From positions 8,157,800-8,221,799 of the forward strand of contig NC_035435.2 in assembly GCF_002127325.2 (NCBI RefSeq): a stretch of 64,000 nucleotides of DNA, written 5' to 3'. Position numbers and translations under genes: made by a program. The notes beneath the pieces are model-generated. The model made no database searches. It had not been told where the DNA came from and saw only the letters and a program-made list of their open reading frames with translations. Positions 57,760 through 64,000 of the stretch are shown in pieces (the first letter of the stretch is position 1; each line of letters begins with the position of its first letter). Source of the DNA: Helianthus annuus (Eukaryota; Streptophyta; Magnoliopsida; Asterales; Asteraceae).

Positions 57760-59220
57760 ACGTTAACTCGGGATGACTGTGGATTTTTCGCGGGTACCAC
57801 ATCATCCCCAACTTGAATGGGAATTTCGTCCCGAAATTCACCAGTTGCCTTAGATTTAGATTTTCCAGGCTTGGTCTTGTCCTTTGGGAATAAATGTGGG
57901 TACTTGAGCTTCATCTGATCCTCGCGTTCCCACGTGAACTCTGGTCCACGTCTTGAGTTCCAACAAACTCTCACTATCGGAATACCGCTGGGCTTACGGA
58001 CCTTGACCTCCCGGTCCATAATTTCTATTGGTTCTTCTATAAACTGCAACTTATCGTCAATTTTGAGCTCTTGAAATGGTACTACAAGTGTTTCATCAGA
58101 CAAACACTTCTTCAACTGTGAAACATGGAAAACATCGTGGACGTTACCCAACACAGCAGGTAACTCAAGCTTGTATGCCACCTTACTGATTCGTTCTAGA
58201 ATTTTAAATGGCCCAACATAACGAGGGTTAAGCTTGCCGCGTTTCCCAAAACGCACCACACCCATCAAGGGTGAGACCTTCAACATGACACGATTAATAA
58301 CTTCGAATTCCAAAGGTTTCCTACGCTTATCAGCATAGCTTTTCTGACGTTCGCTCGCTGCTGCCATACGGTTTCTGATCTGCACAATCTTTTCTGAAGT
58401 TTCCAACACAAGTTCAAGGCCTGTGACCTGGCTGTCACCCTCCTCAGCCCAACAGAGAGGCGAACGACACTTTCGTCCGTACAATGCTTCGAATGGAGCT
58501 GCCTGAATGCTGGTATGGTAGCTATTGTTTTAAGATAACTCCACCAAAGGCAAGTGTTTCTCCCATCCCTTGCCAAAATCGATAACGCACGCCCGCAACA
58601 TGTCTTCTAGTGTCTGGATGGTTCATTCACTTTGACCATCCGTCTGCGGGTGATAAGCAGTACTCATGCTGCGTTGGGAAACCAAACGATTTGTGCATCG
58701 ACTGCCACAAATCTGAAATGAAACGCGGGTCACGGTCAAAGATAATAGATGTCGGCACCCCGTGCCGTTAAGATAAACAGCTACTAGTTGTGAGAACTTA
58801 TCCGTTTCCTTGATCGCTAGAAAGTGTGCTGACTTCGTGAGACAATCAACGATCACCCAAATGGTATCGTTTCCATTTTGAGTTCTAGGTAGCCCAGTGA
58901 CAAAATCCATTGCGATCTGTTCCCATTTCCACATGGGTATCTGGTTGTTGCAGCAACCCAGACGGCTTCTGATACTCCACTTTAACTTTTGAGCAGGTCA
59001 AACACTTACTCACGTAAGTCGCGATGTGAGCTTTCATCTTTGGCCACCAATACATGACTTTGAGATCCTTATACATCTTATCTGAACCTGGATGAACAGA
59101 GTATCGAGACTTGTGCGTTTCATCCATCACAAGTTCTCTAACGTTACCAAACAAAGGAATCCATACACGCTCCATGAAGTAGAGAATACCATCCGATCTC
59201 TCTACAAGTTGTTTTTCCAT
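57760..59220 (-). pseudogene. D3 integrase with chromodomain-like C-terminus
   Basis: Motifs: [78 protein letters not shown] and [24 protein letters not shown]. Frame breaks are a two-base deletion near 58938, the 13-base deletion shared with D2 (about 58764-58772), and a break near 58510-58530. A frame from 58484 to 57702 is open and reads through the chromodomain region. Confidence 0.9.
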
Positions 59221-60660
59221 GCCCTTAAGTATTCTGCTTCAATGGTTTCCTCTTTTAACGCTTCAGTTTGTGCAGAACGAATCTGATCAAGTAGGTTAGA
59301 ATGGATAGTAAGCTGCAAGGCGCGAACACGTTTGGGTTTCGATTCCTTTCGACTGAGAGCGTCAGCTACAACGTTAGCTTTATCCGGATGATACTTGATT
59401 GCACAATCATAATCTTTTAAAAGTTCTACCCAGCGACGCTGTCGCATGTTCAAATCCTTCTGGTCGAAAATATGCTGAAGGCTCCTGTGATCGGTATAAA
59501 TAGTGCATTTAGTACCATACAGGTAATGCCTCCAGATCTTGAGCGCAAATACTACGGCTCCTAACTCCAAGTCGTGTGTCATATAATTCCTCTCGTAAAC
59601 CTTCAACTGCCGAGAGGCGTAAGCTATCACCTTGTTGCGTTGCATCAGCACGCAACCGAGACCCTGGATAGATGCATCACAATATACCGCGAAATCCTTG
59701 GTACCTTCAGGTAGAGACAAAATCGGTGCACTGTAGAGTTTCTGTTTCAGCATCTGAAAAGCATCCTCTTGCTTCGTTCCCCAAGAATACACCACACCTT
59801 TCTGTGTCAATGAGGTAAGAGGTTGAGCGATCTTCGAAAAGTCCTTAATAAATCTCCGATAATACCCAGCGAGACCAAGAAATTGTCGCACCTTAGAAGG
59901 AGTCTTTGGTGCCGCCCAATTCTTGACAGCATCAACCTTTGCAGGATCCACGTGTATCGCCAATTCATTAAAAATGTGTCCAAGAAAATGTACCTCCCGA
60001 ATCCAGAAGTCACACTTAGAAAACTTCGCACAGAGCTGCTCCTTCCTCAGAAGCTCCAAAATAACACGCAGGTGCCGCTCGTGATCTTCCTTGCTCTTCG
60101 AGTATATCAAAATGTCGTCTATGAATACTATAACGAAATCGTCGAGATACGGTTTGCATACATGGTTCATGAGATGCATGAAGACCGCTGGCGCGTTAGT
60201 CAACCCAAACGGCATAACTAAAAACTCATAATGCCCATAGCGTGTTCGAAAAGCCGTCTTTGGGACATCCTCCTCTCTGACTCTCACCTGATGATAGCCT
60301 GACCTTAAGTCGATCTTCGAATAAAAACTTGACCCATGCAACTGGTCAAATAAGTCGTCGATGCGTGGCAATGGATAACGGTTCTTGATAGTAACCTTGT
60401 TGAGTTCCCGATAATCAATGCACATGTGAAAGGACCCGTCTTTCTTCTTTACGAACAAAACTGGGGCTCCCCTAGGCGAAGAACTAGGTCAAATAAAGCC
60501 CCTATCCAGTAACTCTTGCAGTTGATTAGACAAGTCCTGCAATTCTCCAGGTGCTAAACGGTAAGGAGCACGAGCTATCGGGGCTGCTCCTGGTGCAAGA
60601 TCAATCTGAAATTCCATTTGACGATTAGGAGGTAAACCAGGAAGTTCCTCAGGAAAAACA
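59202..60660 (-). pseudogene. D3 reverse transcriptase and RNase H
   Basis: Open from 60458 to 59202: [75 protein letters not shown] (FIDD codons near 60113-60124), [46 protein letters not shown] and [17 protein letters not shown]. Upstream, a TGA near 60488-60490 replaces the Arg of GFIRPSSSP. Apart from that, RT and RNase H are uninterrupted. Confidence 0.92.
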
Positions 60661-61325
60661 TCGGCAAATTCACGTACAACTGGCAGATCCTCGATCTTTC
60701 TTTCTTCAGATGGAGTATCAGTAACTAGTGCTAGAATTGCATGATACCCCTTTCGTAGACACTTCTACACTTGCATAGCCGAGATAACACCAACCATCGT
60801 CCCACTACGATGCCCTTGAACCGATAATGACTCCCCACTAGGGAGAGGGTTACGTACAATCTTCTCCTTACGCAGAATCTCAGCTTGGTGTTTACATAGC
60901 CAATCCATACCAACCACAATATCAAAGCTACCGAGGGTAACAGGAAGGAGATCAATATCAAACACTTGACCCCCGAGATCTAGTTTACACCCAAAAAGAA
61001 CATGCGAAGCTTCTACCGTTTTGCCATTAGCTAATTCTACTACGTACTTAACTTTTAAAGGTGTTGGAGTTAACCCTAATCGCTGACTAAACTCTAGGGA
61101 CACATAACTCCAATAGGCATCGGAATCAAATAACACATAAGCAATAAGATTGTTCACAGAAAACGTACCAGTCACGACATTGCCGTTGTTCCTAGCATCA
61201 CTAGCACCGATTGTAAACACCCTTCCACGAGCACCATTGCCCCCATTGTTTCCATTATTGTTGTTGTTTCCAGGATTGTTGTTGTTGTTCTGGCGGTTGT
61301 TGTTGTCGTTAGCATTCTGATTCAA
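60661..61325 (-). pseudogene. D3 protease
   Basis: GNVVTGTFSVNNLI, a D-S-D variant LFDSDAYWSYVSLEF, and GSFDIVVGMDWLCKHQAE. The active site expected as D-S-G-A is D-S-D-A here, so the copy is probably inactive. A TAG near 60765 breaks the frame. An Asn-rich run (NNNRQNNNNN) leads in from gag. Confidence 0.85.
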
Positions 61326-62347
61326 CTGAGGGCAATCCCGCTTAATGTGGCCCTCATCCCCACACTGGAAACACCCTTTCTTAAAGCGCTGGTTCTGATG
61401 GGGTTGTTGCCTTTGGTGTCACTGATACTGCTGATTATGTTGCTGCTGCTTTGGCTGCGGGGCTCTACAGTCTTTGGCCTCATGGCCCGCCTTCTCGCAC
61501 CTACGGCAAGTCCAGACACACTGTCCATAATGATGATAGCCACACTTGATGCAATGTGGCTTCTTCCCCACATAGGAGCCCTGATTCTGATTACTGCCCT
61601 GGCCTTGATTAACTGAGGACGACTGACTGAAACTACGGTTGTTGCTGTTGTCAGGCCTTTTCTGAGATTGACTGGCAGTGGTTGCTTTGTCAGGATCGTT
61701 CCATTTCCACTTGTTATCACTAGCAGGTGTAGTAGTTGTGGTTGCAGCAGCAGTAGTGGCAGAAACACGTGGTGGTAGAGAACCACTCTCCACCTCTTGA
61801 TCGGTGATCTTGTGAGCCAAACGGACAATCTGAGGTTAGTTGTTGAGGTTTGCTGTAGTAACCAAACCTTTCACCCGTGGAGCTAATCCCTTGATAAACA
61901 ATTCTATTCTTCGGTGCGGGGGTCGGGACAAGTTCAGGCACATGATAGCCAACTCATGTGACCATTTCATGTATGCTTCAATCTCGGATCCTACCATCTT
62001 CAGATCATAATACTCATTCTCTAGTTTCTGTATCTCATCCCGAGGACAATACTCCTCCCTTATCAACTCCTTAAAATCATCCCAAGTAGTGGCATTTGCC
62101 ACCTCGATGCCCAACATCTGAACCTGGGCATTCCACCATGTCAGGGCACCATCCTCGAGTTTGCCTGTAGCATACTTCACTCTGTCCCCAGCAGGACAGT
62201 TACACATTGCAAATACTGATTCTGCCTTCTCAAACCATCGCAGAAGTCCTACAGCCCCTTCAGTCCCACTGAAGGTCTGTGGCTTACAGTCCATGAACAT
62301 CTTGAACGTACAAGCAGGTGGATTGTTTTGGTTTTGCGCTTCCTGAC
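61326..62347 (-). pseudogene. D3 gag exon 2
   Basis: The core at 61836-62300 reads MFMDCKPQTFSGTEGAVGLL, GALTWWNAQVQML and EEYCPRDEIQKLENEYYDL, ending in FIKGLAPRVKGL. After a frame break near 61835 come CIKCGYHHYGQC, CRRCEKAGHEAKDC, and then CFQCGDEGHIKRDC in another frame. The last knuckle is complete here, unlike in D2. Confidence 0.87.
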
Positions 62348-62430
62348 CTAATGGACGAAAGAAAACACATTACAGGGGTAAGAGTCGTGTACGCGACACA
62401 AGATTAAAGAGTGCTTGGCAAATTTCGTAA
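62348..62430 (-). other. Intron-like 83-nt gap in D3 gag, donor altered
   Basis: Same position and length as at 54895-54977, but the first base of the donor is T instead of G (TTACGAAAT); the acceptor CATTAG is kept. A GT remains one base upstream, and its use would break the frame. Confidence 0.6.
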
Positions 62431-62536
62431 CAGCTTGGTAGGCTGCCAAAGCCTCAGCCACACGTGTGTTGATTAAGTTTGTCAGCTCAGCTTGGGTCAT
62501 CGCGATGTGACCACGTCCATGACCTCGTCCACTCAT
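62431..62536 (-). pseudogene. D3 gag exon 1
   Basis: MSGRGHGRGHIAMTQAEL, then NLINTRVAEALAAYQA, ending at the altered donor. The ATG is intact (62534-62536). Confidence 0.75.
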
Positions 62537-62986
62537 GATTCTATATAAGGTGAGGGAACAAATTTAAGAGTTGAAATGAGGTAAGAGTCAAGTATAACGT
62601 TATAATCTACGAACTACCAAGTTTACACACAATAGGGCATAATCCCTTCTCACACTCGTTAAGCCTCATTGGGACTTACATGCACTTCAGTGCCTCTTAA
62701 CTTGCGCTAAAAGTTTCCCCCGCATTCAAGTAGCAAAACAGAAGGTATTAAAGGATTACGAAGCACAAGAGTCGAAGAGTAGTGTCACACTATCAAACCA
62801 CCATAGTATCTAATATATCGTTTCATGCAAGCTGTGAGTGTGTGACTACTAAACAAGTAATGCATAAAGTAAACAGAAGACGAACCTTGCAATCTGGAGC
62901 TGAGTGTCATGGTCGATTTTTCGAAGTTGTTCGGGTATTGTCTGGTTTTATAAAAACGTTTTAAAATCCTAGTTTACTATAACCAG
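62537..62986 (-). other. D3 leader
   Basis: About 450 bases of noncoding leader, near-identical to that of D2, between gag exon 1 and PBS. The ORF at 62782-62964 on the other strand is not credible. Confidence 0.75.
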
Positions 62987-63000
62987 TGGCTCTGATACCA
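62987..63000 (-). other. Primer-binding site of D3 (initiator-Met tRNA)
   Basis: The minus strand reads TGGTATCAGAGCCA three bases from LTR-3. Confidence 0.9.
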
Positions 63001-63003
63001 AAC

Positions 63004-64000
63004 TGTCACACCCCCAAAATACTACATGCAGAAACACCGCGGGACGTGTGATGTACCAGGATCCAAGCCACCAATCACATTGAACCAATAATAAATATTT
63101 AAATAAAACATTTGATTCATTGCATAAGATAAATCCAAGTCATCAGTTAAAACCAAAGAAAAAATTCAGCGGAAGCATTTAGTAAATTGTTAAACCACTG
63201 TTGCAAAATAAGTGTTCAAAACCATTGTATCAAATATCCAAGAGTCTCGATCCATGACCACTCCAGCACTCCCAGATAGCAAGTCCAGAATCAGAAATCT
63301 AACGACCTGCAAGCATGCAGACAAGTGTGTTAGACGATGCTGGTGAGTTCAAAGTTTTGTTAACGAGTTTAGTTACCAGATATGTGTATAAAACAGTTCA
63401 ACAATTTGATTTGATGTTGTTATTAACTCGATTACCGCAATGGATACAAGATGTATTTGCCCAACCCCAATGTCTCTATCAAAACATTGGTCGTGCTTTA
63501 AGGTAATTAGTTCACGTCCGTCCTCCCCGGTACGGTGTGAGGGTGCCAAACCTAATAGCGCTATCAACTAATAACCTCATTGCCTCCCCGGCAACTATCG
63601 GTAGATGTATGGGGTCTTATATGATAGAAAAATGAGTGTAATAACAGACATCCCAATAACCTGACATTCCTCCGCAGAACGTTACCCGATATCCCTCCCC
63701 GGGATGCATGCTTGGAAAAAGAGCTGTGAACTCACCTTGATTTGCTCGGTTTGGTTAATTACTTGTTCACACTTAAACAGTCACAGCCTATGGTATTCAT
63801 GTATGCAATGTCAGTTTACATTCACAATGTTCACATAATATTGACAGTATACATTTCACACTGTGATTTTCGAATAGTACTTATCTGTTACGTACTCCCA
63901 TACAACCCAGTTCACATGTATGTTTCATATCAACATATAACAGTCAAACGTATTACTCTTGACAACCCATTCATGTTTTATCTGTCGGTATCAGTCATAA
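63004..64000 (-). repeat. D array LTR-3 (truncated by the window edge)
   Basis: It begins TGTCACACCCCC on the plus strand and follows LTR-2 (55551 onward) closely to the last base. Whether it ends in a further unit or in unique sequence cannot be seen. Confidence 0.9.

Larger units (their letters stand above)
57691..63003 (-). mobile_element. D3: full internal unit of the D array
   Basis: 5313 bp from polypurine tract (57691-57708) to PBS (62987-63000). On the minus strand: leader, gag with intron-like gap, PR, RT, RNase H, integrase with chromodomain-like end. Multiple stops and frameshifts. It lies between LTR-2 and LTR-3 with no target duplications. Confidence 0.92.

Overview
This window is plant nuclear DNA made almost entirely of nested and tandem LTR retrotransposons. 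I found no host gene, rRNA gene or tRNA gene. Plant origin is shown by Ty3/gypsy chromovirus (Tekay/Del-like) and Athila-lineage proteins, by primer-binding sites (PBS) matching plant initiator-Met and Asp tRNAs, and by a hAT-type MITE. The particular repeat families look like Asteraceae to me, but that is recognition rather than proof. A mix of Athila and chromovirus copies, most of them broken, suggests gene-poor heterochromatin (inference).

Layout. (A) 1-17926, minus strand: a chromovirus-like gypsy element running off the left edge, with gag, protease, RT, RNase H and integrase all broken. It carries three insertions with target-site duplications (TSDs): F, a 7.1-kb gag-only LTR element (2573-9708, TSD tgcat/tacat); a 2.1-kb solo LTR (11275-13379, TSD caccc); and a 577-bp hAT MITE (16499-17075, TSD gttgtgag). 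(B) 17927-20045 plus 45382-45965, plus strand: the eroded RNase H, integrase and 3' LTR of an older gypsy element. (G) 20046-45376, minus strand: an Athila-lineage element inside B's 3' LTR (TSD cacac). (C) 26571-39934, plus strand: a Tekay-like chromovirus with 3.2-kb LTRs inside G's integrase (TSD gcgca); its single gag-pol frame is interrupted only by three nonsense codons. (D) 45966-64000, minus strand: a tandem concatemer, LTR - unit D2 - LTR - unit D3 - LTR, sharing LTRs, preceded by a scrambled partial unit D1. (E) 46854-49901, plus strand: an LTR with a short pol tail inserted in the first D LTR.

The TSDs give a relative order: B before G before C; A before F, the solo LTR and the MITE; D before E. 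A abuts B's RNase H directly, so A probably also inserted into B.

The most unusual signals are: the LTR-sharing D concatemer; an 83-nt GT-AG intron-like interruption of its gag, at the same place in three copies; element E, explained by a microhomology deletion; an extra proline/glutamine-rich ORF upstream of gag in C; a gag-only element whose LTR and leader carry a dense CCGTTTGAA motif array; and dozens of CACGGCCCCGTG dyads through the noncoding parts of the Athila element.
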